Source: an uncultured Endomicrobiia bacterium
Lineage (GTDB): Bacteria > Elusimicrobiota > Endomicrobiia > DTEH01
Direction of reading: 5' to 3'
Assembly: GCA_937936785.1 (NCBI GenBank)
Contig: CALDDQ010000005.1
Coordinates: 62,001-126,000 of the forward strand
DNA length: 64,000 bases
How positions within the stretch are numbered: position 1 is the stretch's first letter; each line of letters opens with the position of its first letter. The notes below the pieces were generated by a model. The model was not told where the DNA came from, ran no database searches, and saw only the letters and a list, made by a program, of their open reading frames with translations. Of this stretch, positions 18,797 through 28,157 are shown one piece after another. A program made the translations under genes and the position numbers.

Positions 18797-20295
18797 TTCG
18801 CTATTTTAAACAAAATTCTTTTTATAAAAACTAAACTATACTTTATATCTTGATTAACTATTGTCCTAAAAAAAATTTTCAACTGTCTTAATATCCAAAA
18901 CAAATTCATACATTTATCAATCAACCATTTTTTAAATACGTTTTTATAAAATAGTTCTATCTCTTTATTTGACAAATTTATATAACTAACTACACATTTA
19001 CAACTACCATCATAGTTTAACCAATCAAAATCTTTCAACTCTTTGTTATTTAACACCCTATTATAAAACCTTGTCCCCGGATATGGGGTTGCTATACTAA
19101 ATTGAACACTGTCAATATCTAAACTTTTTGCAAAAGTTAATGTTTGTTTCATACTATTCTTTGTCTCTCCAATAAGTCCAAAGGTAAATGTTGCATGCGT
19201 TCTTATTCCATTTTTTGAACAAAATTTTACTACATTTTTTATTTTGTTGATATTTACAGGTTTACCTATTTCTTTTAAAACATTTTTTTCCACACTTTCA
19301 ACTCCAAACTTTATACCTATACATCCTGACTTTGCCATTCTAAAAATTAATTCTTCATCTAAATTTATCGCATCACACATACAACTCCATTTTATTTTTA
19401 ATTTTCGTCTTATTATTTCTTCACATATTTCTCTAACACGATTTTTGTTAATTGTAAAATCGTCATCATCTATATAAATTTCTTTTGCATCAAATTTTTT
19501 TATAATATACTCTATTTCGTTAACAACATATTTTACACTAAAAGTTCTATATTTACTCTCTTTATATAAAACTTGATTCCATAAACAAAAATAACACCTA
19601 TAAGGACATCCTCTTGAAGTATGTATCTGCACTGCAGGACGTAATTGACAAAAAACATCCCAATAAACTTCTACGCTCGGTCTTTCATTCCAGGGAAAAA
19701 TTTCTCTGTATGGCATAGGCAAATTGTCTAAAGTTTCTATCAAATCAGTATGTTCAATTGTTTTATCTAAACTTTTAGACAAATCTATTACTCCTTTTAT
19801 ATTAACTTCTCTTCCTGCTACTATTTCATTTAACAAATTTAATACTGCAAACTCATATTCACCATTAATACAATAATCAAAACCCTGATTTTCTTTAATA
19901 TATTCTACTAACAACGAAACAAATGGTCCTACTGCTATAACTCTTGTTTGTATATTTTTTTCTTTTATTTTCTTTGCAATTAAAATATCATTTTTTATAG
20001 AAAACGGTGCAATTTCTATAATTACAAAATCATACACTTTTGACAAAACCATATCTAAAAAATTTTTTTCATTAAACTGTAATGCAACACCATCTATAAC
20101 TTCTACTTTATACCCTTCTTTATATAACAATGCCGCAGTATAACCTAAAAAAAATGGAAATGGTCTATATATTGACGGTTCATTAATTTTTTTATATTCA
20201 GAATACGGCCATCTACTCCCAGATCTAACAAAAAATCGTTCATACCCATTAGATTCTTTTATTCTATATGGCGGATTTAATAACAAAACTTTCAT
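18793..20295 (-). CDS. B12-binding radical SAM protein (paralogue 2)
   Basis: A 500-residue protein. The cobalamin-binding-like domain covers about residues 1-165, but the usual GGPH turn reads VGPFVSLL, so it has diverged from paralogues 1 and 3. The radical SAM cluster motif is at C230, C234 and C237 (TSRGCPYRCYFC), with the later GIKFGVESVEKNVL typical of the class. The C-terminal 100 residues are basic and rich in aromatic residues, perhaps membrane-associated. It overlaps the flippase-like gene by 4 nt and follows the frameshifted methyltransferase by 1 nt. Confidence 0.87.
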   Translation of the reverse strand: MKVLLLNPPYRIKESNGYERFFVRSGSRWPYSEYKKINEPSIYRPFPFFLGYTAALLYKEGYKVEVIDGVALQFNEKNFLDMVLSKVYDFVIIEIAPFSIKNDILIAKKIKEKNIQTRVIAVGPFVSLLVEYIKENQGFDYCINGEYEFAVLNLLNEIVAGREVNIKGVIDLSKSLDKTIEHTDLIETLDNLPMPYREIFPWNERPSVEVYWDVFCQLRPAVQIHTSRGCPYRCYFCLWNQVLYKESKYRTFSVKYVVNEIEYIIKKFDAKEIYIDDDDFTINKNRVREICEEIIRRKLKIKWSCMCDAINLDEELIFRMAKSGCIGIKFGVESVEKNVLKEIGKPVNINKIKNVVKFCSKNGIRTHATFTFGLIGETKNSMKQTLTFAKSLDIDSVQFSIATPYPGTRFYNRVLNNKELKDFDWLNYDGSCKCVVSYINLSNKEIELFYKNVFKKWLIDKCMNLFWILRQLKIFFRTIVNQDIKYSLVFIKRILFKIAK

Positions 20296-20296
20296 A

Positions 20297-20897
20297 CTAT
20301 TTTTTACAACTTTCTAAAATAAATTCTATTTCTCCAAAACCACCAACATAATAACACCATAATCTTTCTGCAAAATCTATATTCAAATTTGCTAAATGCG
20401 AAATAATTGAATTAAAAAAATTTATAATTATTTGTCCTTTGTTTTTGCCATGTTTAGGTTCTGGTGGAGACCAAATAAATCTTTTTTTTAATATTTTAAA
20501 TTCCACATTTGTTTTTGCAACAGTTTCTATGTTTGATTTTGTAAAATAATCAAACCAATAAGAAGAAAAAAAATGTTTATGTTCAGGACTAAAATATGCC
20601 ATTCTACTACTAAAATGTGGCACTTTAATAATTAATTTTCCATTCGGTTTTAAAATTTTGTAAAATTCTTCCATAACTTTAATTGGTCGTTCTAAATGTT
20701 CTAAACAATGTGAACAATATATAATATCAAAACTATTTTCCTCTAATGGCCATGGAAATCTGTTTAAATCCCAAACTATGTCTGGTTTAACTTTTTCATT
20801 CCAATCTATGCTAATAACTACCCCCCCCCCGCCACCGCAAAGATAAAAATTTCCACGGACCAGAACCTACATCAAGAATTTTTAAATTTTCATTCAT
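20297..20897 (-). pseudogene. Class I SAM methyltransferase, frameshifted at a C10 tract
   Basis: From the ATG at 20897 the frame reads KILDVGSGPWKFLSL, an intact SAM motif I, then hits TAG just after a run of ten G (C10 on the plus strand). The rest (VVISIDWNEK, FDIIYCSHCLEHLE, then the segment from 20674 to the stop at 20297) is in another frame. Losing one base, or gaining two, would restore a protein of about 199 residues of the type found in polysaccharide loci. The indel could equally be in the neighbouring T-run. Either it is switched off, phase-variable, or a sequencing error. The downstream piece alone (125 residues) lacks the SAM site. Confidence 0.85.
20821..20830. repeat. C10 homopolymer tract inside methyltransferase gene
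   Basis: Ten consecutive C in sequence where C runs rarely exceed five. It lies next to a GC-rich patch (GCCACCGCAAAG). Tracts of this kind change length by slipped-strand mispairing. The present length puts the methyltransferase out of frame. Confidence 0.95.
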
Positions 20898-20927
20898 AGA
20901 ATTTCCCCTTTTACAAAACTTTTTATT

Positions 20928-22526
20928 TTATAAAATCATTAGATTTTTTTTTACTATTGCACCAATGTTATCCCATAAGAAAAATTTCTTTAACTCATTT
21001 CTTACATCCAAAGTTTTTTTTAAATTTTTGTATTCTAGTATCGTTCTAACAATTTTGTCTTTAAAATCTTCTTTTGTAACATCACTACAAATACAATATT
21101 TTTCAAAATCATCTTTCGTTTGACCAACTAAATGCCCTACAACTATTTTGTTCATTGCTAAATATTCACCAACTTTTAAAGATGTCTTCATCTTATTTTT
21201 TATATTATTTCTCATATATATCAATGCTATGTCTATACAACTTAAATACTTTGGCACTTCTTGATGTTTTATTAGTCCAGTAAAATAAATATTTTTCATT
21301 TTAATTTTCTTGCTCAAAGATACATACTCTTCAAACAATGGTCCTCCACCTATAACTAAAAAATCCACATCTACAACTTCTATAACATCTTTTACAACAT
21401 CAAAAATAAAATCTAAATCTCCTACACCACCAGTCGTAAACGATGCCAAAAAACCTAATACTATTCTGTCTTTTCTAATATTTAATTCAAATCGTACTCT
21501 TTCCTCGTCATATTTTCCTGGGTCAAAAATTTCAAAATCTATCCCATGGGGCACAAAATAAATCTTCTTTATTCCAATTTTTTCCCCATATTCCATAAGA
21601 TATTTATTAGGGACAAAAATAATATCAACAAATTTTATAAATATATGCTCACAAAATTTTACCATCATTGCACGAAACCTATTTTTTTGTAATACCCAGG
21701 ACAAATCATCCCAATCAACTACAACTTTTTTACCTTTAAATTTTGCTATTAAAATACTTCCTACTGTTAATGGTGTTATTGTTTGAGTAAATAAAATATC
21801 AAATTTTGTTATTAAAGTTATTAAAACCCTTTTTACACTACCAAACAAAAAACCTAAAAAATTATTTTTTTGTTTTATGTTTATTGCATTTTTTATATCT
21901 GTATTAGACTCAATATATTTCGTTTCAAAATTTGTATCGTCTTTAATAAAACCATATAACTTTCTTATCCTATGTGTTGAACCATATGTACTATCTAATG
22001 AATTTATTACTAAAACTTTTTGTTTTTCTGACAAATTATCTTCAATAAATTTTCTAATGGTTTTGATAATATTCTTTTTTCCTTCATTATTAACTAAAGA
22101 TTTTTGTTTCTTTATTTTTAAAGCTTTATTTAAAGTTTCTTTTAATAAAGACACATTATAAACAACAAATATTTCCTTATCATTTTCTTGCAAATGTCTC
22201 GCAATATCAAGCTGATGATCATCAACATGTTCTTTATACTTTTTCAACCTCGGGACTATAATTGTAACAATCCCATATTGTTTTGCCTGAACAATAGTCC
22301 CAGTCCCTGCATGAGAAATTATTATGCTAGCATTTCTTATATAATAATCTGATTCTTCAAAAGTACAATATTGTAATGATTTTACATTCTTTGACATAAA
22401 ATTATAATTTGTAATTCCTTGTTGAACAATAAAAGTTTCTTGTTTAAATTCCTGTGCAATAACATCAATTTGTGATATTAATCTATAAAAAGGAATTTTT
22501 GAACCGCCAATAGTTACATAAATCAT
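20928..22526 (-). CDS. Fusion: Alg13-like (PssE) domain plus GT4 glycosyltransferase
   Basis: A 532-residue protein. Residues 1-160 match the Alg13/PssE-type GT28 C-terminal domain: VTIGGSKIPF at the start, then IRNASIIISHAGTGTIVQAKQYG and HVDDHQLDIA, the nucleotide-sugar-binding part. From about 170 there is a GT4 enzyme, with VDWDDLSWV, VPHGIDFEIFDPGKYDEERV and LVIGGGPLFEEY. The Alg14/PssD partner is the next gene upstream and overlaps by 4 nt. The Alg13/Alg14 pair normally adds the second sugar to a lipid-linked acceptor, and the GT4 half would add the third. I see no frameshift joining the halves. Confidence 0.85.
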   Translation of the reverse strand: MIYVTIGGSKIPFYRLISQIDVIAQEFKQETFIVQQGITNYNFMSKNVKSLQYCTFEESDYYIRNASIIISHAGTGTIVQAKQYGIVTIIVPRLKKYKEHVDDHQLDIARHLQENDKEIFVVYNVSLLKETLNKALKIKKQKSLVNNEGKKNIIKTIRKFIEDNLSEKQKVLVINSLDSTYGSTHRIRKLYGFIKDDTNFETKYIESNTDIKNAINIKQKNNFLGFLFGSVKRVLITLITKFDILFTQTITPLTVGSILIAKFKGKKVVVDWDDLSWVLQKNRFRAMMVKFCEHIFIKFVDIIFVPNKYLMEYGEKIGIKKIYFVPHGIDFEIFDPGKYDEERVRFELNIRKDRIVLGFLASFTTGGVGDLDFIFDVVKDVIEVVDVDFLVIGGGPLFEEYVSLSKKIKMKNIYFTGLIKHQEVPKYLSCIDIALIYMRNNIKNKMKTSLKVGEYLAMNKIVVGHLVGQTKDDFEKYCICSDVTKEDFKDKIVRTILEYKNLKKTLDVRNELKKFFLWDNIGAIVKKNLMIL

Positions 22527-22993
22527 GCAAGAGAACCTACATATTTAGCCTTTTTACCATATTTATTTGTTAAACTTTTCCACTGAACTAAAAACAAATC
22601 GGTTATAGGATAAATTATTTTTCCTGTTATTGAAGGTGTATTAACTCGGGCATATATTTCTAAAAAAACAAGTTTTGAACCAAAAAATATTTTTGACAAA
22701 TAAAAAAATGGTATTGCAAGTTCTGCACCAGTAGAAATTACAACTCGTGGTTTTTCTTTTAACAAAATTGTTACAATGTTTATAAAATTGATAAATATTA
22801 TAGCCATATTACTAAAAGTCCATTTCAATGCATATGTATTATAAAAAATATCGAACGAATTAAAATCATTATTTATACCTTCATATGTTACAAGAAATTT
22901 AGGATATTCTTTAACAGAATCTACTATCTGCAAAAGTTCCGTAAGATGTCCTCCACCTGAACATACAAAACATATATTAAACTTTTTTTTCAT
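22523..22993 (-). CDS. Alg14/PssD-like glycosyltransferase membrane subunit
   Basis: A 156-residue protein with the glycine-rich CSGGGHLTELL near residues 10-20, a hydrophobic stretch near 60-80 that can anchor it, and PRVVISTGAELAIPFFYLSK followed by YARV, all typical of Alg14, PssD and Cps14F. The subunit recruits the Alg13/PssE catalytic domain to the membrane and binds the lipid acceptor. That partner is encoded next, as the N-terminal half of the fusion protein, with a 4-nt overlap. Confidence 0.88.
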   Translation of the reverse strand: MKKKFNICFVCSGGGHLTELLQIVDSVKEYPKFLVTYEGINNDFNSFDIFYNTYALKWTFSNMAIIFINFINIVTILLKEKPRVVISTGAELAIPFFYLSKIFFGSKLVFLEIYARVNTPSITGKIIYPITDLFLVQWKSLTNKYGKKAKYVGSLA

Positions 22994-22997
22994 AAAT

Positions 22998-24329
22998 TTA
23001 TTTCAATAACCTCAAAAATCTTAACATATCCCACCTAAACTCTAACATCTTTTTTGTTATCATCCTAAAATTTAAATAACTTTTTCTATATGCTTTTTTA
23101 TACATCTTTTCTACTAAATCTTTTTTTACTTCTCCTAATTCAAAATATGCTTTCCCTGAATATGACCCTAATTCTGACCATTTGGTAAATAAAAATTTAC
23201 CCTCTTTTTTTACTGTATCATATAAACGCGTACCAGGATATGGTACTGCTACTGTGAATTGCACAAAATCTAAATCTAAACTTTTAGCAAAATTTATCGT
23301 TTCATTCATTGTTTGTTCGTTCTCACCATAATTGCCTATCATAAAAAAACCTGTTACTTTCATCCCAACTTCTTTTGCCCATTTGACAGCTTGTTTAACT
23401 TTCTCTTTAGTAATTTTTTTATCTACCAACTCCAAAATTCTGTCTGAACCAGATTCTATCCCAAAAGCAATTCGCCAATAACCTGCCTGTTTCATCTTTG
23501 CTAACATTTCTTTGTCAATAGTATCAACCCTACTTGAACCTTCCCAGTAAATAACCATTTTCTCTTTTATCAACCTATCACAAAATTCAATAACCCTTTT
23601 TTTATTCACAGTAAAAGAATCGTCAACTATACCAATTTCATCTGCACCAAGATTTAAAATTTCCTCCCATTCTTGTAACATATTATCTACACTACGCATT
23701 CTATAAATTCTACCTGAAATTCCTTTATAACAAAAATTACAGTTGTTTGGACAACCACGACTTGTTAACATTGTCATAACCTTTTTTCCTTTGTGTAAGT
23801 ATAACTTATATTTTTCAATAGGGAAAAGTTTTCTTTTTGGAAATGGGATCAAATCTAAATTAGTTATGTATTCTCTATCAGGATTATGAAATATTTTATT
23901 ATTTTTAACATAACTTATTCCTTTAATATTTTCTATACTCTCTTTGCCTTCGACTACTTCAACTATAGTATTTTCTGCCTCTCCTCTACACACAATGTCT
24001 ACAAAACCACTACTTAAACTTTCTTCAGGAAATACTGAAGGATGTGGTCCACCTAATATTACTAGTTTATCATATCTTTTTGCAATTTTAGCAATTGATA
24101 TTGCTTGTTCTATATTCGGTGTTAAAGCTGAGATACCTATTATATCATTATCTTTAATTTTATCTTCTAAAACTTTATTATCTTCTACTTGTAAGTCTAA
24201 ACAACTAACATAATGACCATTTTTTGTAAGCATCGCTGATAAATAACCTAAACCTAACGGCATTATTTTACCATTTGCAAGTGTGTATGCTACATTTGAT
24301 GGATTTATAAATAAAACTTTTTTTGACAT
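22998..24329 (-). CDS. B12-binding radical SAM protein (paralogue 3)
   Basis: A 443-residue protein. The cobalamin-binding domain has ILGGPHPSVFPEE near 91-103 and a CRGEAE turn. The radical SAM motif is at C193, C197 and C200 (SRGCPNNCNFC), followed by YRMRSVDNMLQEW and IAFGIESGSDRIL. It is the most canonical of the four paralogues and ends soon after the core, without a large extra C-terminal domain. It lies four nt after the SPASM radical SAM gene and four nt before the Alg14 gene. Confidence 0.88.
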   Translation of the reverse strand: MSKKVLFINPSNVAYTLANGKIMPLGLGYLSAMLTKNGHYVSCLDLQVEDNKVLEDKIKDNDIIGISALTPNIEQAISIAKIAKRYDKLVILGGPHPSVFPEESLSSGFVDIVCRGEAENTIVEVVEGKESIENIKGISYVKNNKIFHNPDREYITNLDLIPFPKRKLFPIEKYKLYLHKGKKVMTMLTSRGCPNNCNFCYKGISGRIYRMRSVDNMLQEWEEILNLGADEIGIVDDSFTVNKKRVIEFCDRLIKEKMVIYWEGSSRVDTIDKEMLAKMKQAGYWRIAFGIESGSDRILELVDKKITKEKVKQAVKWAKEVGMKVTGFFMIGNYGENEQTMNETINFAKSLDLDFVQFTVAVPYPGTRLYDTVKKEGKFLFTKWSELGSYSGKAYFELGEVKKDLVEKMYKKAYRKSYLNFRMITKKMLEFRWDMLRFLRLLK

Positions 24330-24333
24330 TTTA

Positions 24334-25434
24334 TTATTTTTTAAATTTTAATGTTTCTTTAAAATAATTTGGAAATGTAAAAACTGAGTTAGTAATTGTA
24401 TTAAAATCCATTGGTAAACAATTTTTACAATCTGAATTTCTTTTATAATTATCTAAACTTTTACATAATATTCTCATATCTACTATTTTTTTACTATTCC
24501 AGATATCTTTAAACTCACAATCAAACACATTTCCAAATGTATTGTCCTTTCTAGGATATATTGCACAACAAGGTGACGTTTCCCCGCTTATGGAAATAAA
24601 CATACTTAACCATGGTAATAAACATACCCGTCTTTTAATCGTTAAACTTTTGTTTGTAGAATATAAATTTTCTATTACAAAATATTTTTTAATTAAAGTC
24701 TCAAGATTAGTTTTTATTCCATATTTTTGGGCAACTTTTTCTGCTTCTTGAATTATTCTTTTTAATTTCTCTATTTCAATATCCGAAATAATTTCATTTT
24801 TCTTTTTTTCATCATATCCTCGTATATCTATTGGATGAAAATAAATATGGTTAACATTATATTTTTTTGCAAATTCTATATAATCTAAGATTTCTTTATA
24901 ATTATATTTCATTATAACAAAATCAAATCTTATCTGTAAAACATTTTGTTGTAAATTTTTATTAATTTCAGTTATTAAACTTAAATTTTTTGTTAATATC
25001 TCATAATTTTTACCACGAATTTTTTCATAAGTTTCTTTCCTTGCTCCATCAATAGAAACTTTTAAAATGTTTAAACCACTATAGGGTATCTGTCGAACAA
25101 TTTTTTCTGATAAGATGAGATTTGAAGATATTATGGTAGTAATTTTTTTTTCTGAAGCATATTTTAACATATCAAATATCTGCGGATTTAAAAATGGTTC
25201 ACCATTGGCAGCAAGATTTATAGATCTTGGTCTTATTTTATCTACTATAATTTTAAATTTTTCAAATGTTAGATGTTTATTGTTTTCCGAAGAAGAAATT
25301 ATTTTTTTTGAGTTACACATCTTACAACTTAAGTTACACATCGTTGTAACATCTATTTGTATATGCAACGGATATTGTTTAACAATATTCGGCAAAAATA
25401 ATATAGTTTTTATTGTTTCAAGATAATTTATCAT
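24334..25434 (-). CDS. Radical SAM protein with SPASM-like C-terminal domain
   Basis: A 366-residue protein. The radical SAM motif CxxxCxxC is at C33, C37 and C40 (TTMCNLSCKMC), followed by SINLAANGEPFLNPQIFDML. The C-terminus has the SPASM-type cysteines, with CCAIYPRKDNTFGN and a final CKNC pair. There is no cobalamin domain. Related enzymes modify peptides or act as sugar and lipid oxidoreductases in polysaccharide loci. No small precursor-peptide gene was seen beside it, so a glycan or lipid substrate seems more likely. The 4-nt overlap with the upstream GT2 gene indicates coupling. Confidence 0.85.
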   Translation of the reverse strand: MINYLETIKTILFLPNIVKQYPLHIQIDVTTMCNLSCKMCNSKKIISSSENNKHLTFEKFKIIVDKIRPRSINLAANGEPFLNPQIFDMLKYASEKKITTIISSNLILSEKIVRQIPYSGLNILKVSIDGARKETYEKIRGKNYEILTKNLSLITEINKNLQQNVLQIRFDFVIMKYNYKEILDYIEFAKKYNVNHIYFHPIDIRGYDEKKKNEIISDIEIEKLKRIIQEAEKVAQKYGIKTNLETLIKKYFVIENLYSTNKSLTIKRRVCLLPWLSMFISISGETSPCCAIYPRKDNTFGNVFDCEFKDIWNSKKIVDMRILCKSLDNYKRNSDCKNCLPMDFNTITNSVFTFPNYFKETLKFKK

Positions 25435-26405
25435 TTACTAAAACCTTTAAATCTTATCACTCCAAACAAAAAACCTATGTTCCAACAAATCATTGTTACA
25501 AAAAATAATACTAAAAACCTTAACCATTCAACAATATTTTTTGTCCTAAACATAGCATATAAAATAACAACATTTAATATTAACAAAAAAAGTCCAAAAC
25601 TAAACTTAAAAGAAATTATTATTGACCAACAAAAAATTGTCACTAAAGGAAAAAATATTATTGGCACAAAATGTATTTTTCTAAAAAAACTATGTATGCG
25701 AACTAATATTCCTTGTGCAACACCATATCTAAACATCATTTTTATAAACTTTATCATATTGTCAACTCTATAATGATACACCACTGCATTTGGATTAAAA
25801 ACTAGCTTATATCCTGATTTAATTATTCTATAATCGAGTTCTACATCTTCCCCAGGCCATAAGCCTTCTCGAAAACCTTTCATTTGAACAAAAATTTCTT
25901 TCTTATACATAACATTGCATGATGGATTATGTTGTGTAAAATTTATTTCTTGTTTATTATTTTTCACATAATCTACCATACCAATTGAATGCATAAAATC
26001 ATTTATTATTTTCCCAAATTCAGTTTCATCTTCGGGACTAAGTTGATCACCACCAACCCCAACCACACTTTTTAACTGTTTCTCTTTAAACCCACTTAAT
26101 AATTCATCTAACCAATTTTTTGATACTATACAATCAGCATCAGTAAATGCAACATATTCTCCTCTTGATTGTTCCACAGCAAGATTTCTCGCTTTAGAAG
26201 GGCCTACCACTTTAGTTTCTATAATTTTAATTCTATCCTTATAATCTAATAAAATTTTTCCTGTATTGTCTGTTGAACCATCATTTACAACTATAATTTC
26301 ATAATTTGAATAATTTAAAGACAATATACTATCTAAACATTTTCTGATAAAATTTTCACCGTTATGAACTGTAATAATTACTGTAATCAGTGGTTTATGT
26401 TCCAT
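25431..26405 (-). CDS. GT2-family glycosyltransferase with C-terminal membrane helices
   Basis: About 324 residues from the ATG at 26405; the longer frame starts at TTG 26420. The GT-A domain shows ITVIITVHNGENFI, IVVNDGSTDNTG, FTDADC with the metal-binding DxD-type motif, and a GEDVELDYRI segment. Two or three hydrophobic helices follow residue 230, as in chain-elongating or membrane-attached GT2 enzymes. It is flanked by a SPASM and a B12-binding radical SAM gene with overlapping ends, so it belongs to their transcription unit. The sugar is not predictable. Confidence 0.85.
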   Translation of the reverse strand: MEHKPLITVIITVHNGENFIRKCLDSILSLNYSNYEIIVVNDGSTDNTGKILLDYKDRIKIIETKVVGPSKARNLAVEQSRGEYVAFTDADCIVSKNWLDELLSGFKEKQLKSVVGVGGDQLSPEDETEFGKIINDFMHSIGMVDYVKNNKQEINFTQHNPSCNVMYKKEIFVQMKGFREGLWPGEDVELDYRIIKSGYKLVFNPNAVVYHYRVDNMIKFIKMMFRYGVAQGILVRIHSFFRKIHFVPIIFFPLVTIFCWSIIISFKFSFGLFLLILNVVILYAMFRTKNIVEWLRFLVLFFVTMICWNIGFLFGVIRFKGFSK

Positions 26406-27846
26406 TTTTTTTCTCAACAAGGTACAGAATAAAATTTATTGCACCACGAATTTTTCTATATAAATCAGAAATATTCCTACTTTTAAACAAGAATCTTAAC
26501 ATATATCCTAACCTAAAATAAAATTTTTTTAAACCTAAATCTACATAATAGTTAATTTTTTCTAAACTTATCGTAGGATACTCAACGACACCTTTCTGTT
26601 CACCATCATCTAACCATTTAGACCAATCTTTTGTTTTCAACCACTTGTTGTGATCACATTCAATAAAAAATTTTGTCCCCGGGAATGGTACCGCACCAGA
26701 AAATTGTATCGTATCAACACCAAGTTTTAACGCAAAATCTATTGTTTCTTTAGCCGAAACTTCTGTTTCTCCAGGAAGACCTATAACAAAACACCCATGA
26801 ACTTCTAACCTATTTTCTTTTGCAAGTTTTACAAAATTCAATGATTGTTCTAAAGTAATATTTTTGTTCATTTTATTTAAAACTTCTTGATTGCCAGACT
26901 CAAACCCTACAAGAAGTTCTCTGCACCCTGCTCTTTTCATAATTTTAAACATCTCATCATCGGCAGTATCTACCCTTGCATTTACAGAAAATGTTATGTT
27001 CAAATTACGTCTTAGAATTTCTTCACATATTAAAATTGCTCGTTCTTTGTTAACAGTAAAAGTATCATCTTCAAAAAAAAATTCTCCCCCTTTCAAAACT
27101 TTTGGACATAATTTTATATCATACTCAATTTCATCAACAACATTTTTTGCACTACGGAACCTGTATCTCATACCATGCATAACCTGTGGCCATAAACAAA
27201 ATATACATCTATTTGGACATCCACGACCTGAAATTATATCAATATATGGATATAATTTTCCTCCATCAAAATATTTCATTAAATCTAAATGTTGCCAGGC
27301 AGGAAACGGTAGCTCATCAAGGTTTGATATTAATTCTCGTGGTGCAGTTTTTATCACTTTTTTATTACCATCCAAATAACAAATTCCTTTCACTATAGAA
27401 AGATTATTGTAATTTAAAATTACATCTCTAATAGTATAATCATACTCACCAATACAACCAACATCCACAGAACCTGAAGAATTTAATATTGTTTCCTCTG
27501 GCAAAGCAGAAATATGTGGTCCTACCATTATTATTTTCGCGTTAGAGTTTTCTTTTATAATTTTTGCACATTCTATGTCAGAAAAAATTGATGGTGTAGT
27601 TGAATCTAATACCACAAAATCAGGACTTTCATTGGAAATTATATTCTTAAGGTCTTTTTTATCCCAATTCATTGCAGGAAAATCATATAATTTCACCTCT
27701 GCACCCGGAATGTCTTTTTCTAAAACAGCAGTTGCATATGCTAACCAATCAGGTGCACGTAAAACTCTACCACGAGTACGTGCTGCCCAACGTTGTGTCC
27801 TACAAAAACCTGTAACAAAAGGTTCGTTAATTAGAATTATTTTCAT
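26395..27846 (-). CDS. B12-binding radical SAM protein (paralogue 4)
   Basis: A 483-residue protein. The cobalamin-binding domain shows IIMVGPHISALPEE near 105-118 and CIGEYDY. The radical SAM motif is at C210, C214 and C217 (SGRGCPNRCIFC), followed by FRFRSAKNVVDEI and LLVGFESGNQEVL. The early RTQRWAARTRGRVLRAPDWL is basic, and this segment distinguishes it from the other three. It overlaps the ArsR-type regulator by 20 nt, so the regulator and this enzyme are probably translated from one message. Confidence 0.87.
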   Translation of the reverse strand: MKIILINEPFVTGFCRTQRWAARTRGRVLRAPDWLAYATAVLEKDIPGAEVKLYDFPAMNWDKKDLKNIISNESPDFVVLDSTTPSIFSDIECAKIIKENSNAKIIMVGPHISALPEETILNSSGSVDVGCIGEYDYTIRDVILNYNNLSIVKGICYLDGNKKVIKTAPRELISNLDELPFPAWQHLDLMKYFDGGKLYPYIDIISGRGCPNRCIFCLWPQVMHGMRYRFRSAKNVVDEIEYDIKLCPKVLKGGEFFFEDDTFTVNKERAILICEEILRRNLNITFSVNARVDTADDEMFKIMKRAGCRELLVGFESGNQEVLNKMNKNITLEQSLNFVKLAKENRLEVHGCFVIGLPGETEVSAKETIDFALKLGVDTIQFSGAVPFPGTKFFIECDHNKWLKTKDWSKWLDDGEQKGVVEYPTISLEKINYYVDLGLKKFYFRLGYMLRFLFKSRNISDLYRKIRGAINFILYLVEKKNGT

Positions 27847-28129
27847 ACCTTGTACGCTGGATTTTAATCATTTTTAATAATAATCTATTAAAACGATAAT
27901 GTTTTGACTTTTTGTTCAAAGAATAATAAACTTTTTTTCCTTTTTTGTAAGAAACTATAATTCCAACATTTTCTAATTTTTTTAAATGAAAACATGTTGT
28001 AGAAGAAGTTATTTTTAACTTTTTTACTACAGTATCAATAGAAATCATGTCTCTTGCTAACAACAATTCTATAATTCCTAACCTTTTACTATCAGAAACT
28101 GTTTTAAATATTTTTAACAACAATTTCAT
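27827..28129 (-). CDS. ArsR-type winged-helix regulator
   Basis: A 100-residue protein with the ArsR/SmtB winged-helix pattern: VSDSKRLGIIELLLARDMISIDTV, then the recognition helix region SSTTCFHLKKLENVGIIVSYKKGKKVYYSL. The lysine-rich tail is unusual. The cysteine near the recognition helix (C46) could be a sensor residue, but no metal-binding pair is obvious. It is the first gene of the B12-radical SAM part of the glycan locus. Inverted repeats lie just upstream at 28158-28177, which suggests autoregulation. Confidence 0.82.
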   Translation of the reverse strand: MKLLLKIFKTVSDSKRLGIIELLLARDMISIDTVVKKLKITSSTTCFHLKKLENVGIIVSYKKGKKVYYSLNKKSKHYRFNRLLLKMIKIQRTRYENNSN

Positions 28130-28157
28130 TACTTTATAATTTTATTATTTTATAATT

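Noticed and set aside
24334-25434. RiPP maturation cluster around the SPASM radical SAM protein
   Set aside because: No small precursor-peptide frame lies beside it, and the neighbours are glycosyltransferases and cobalamin radical SAM proteins.
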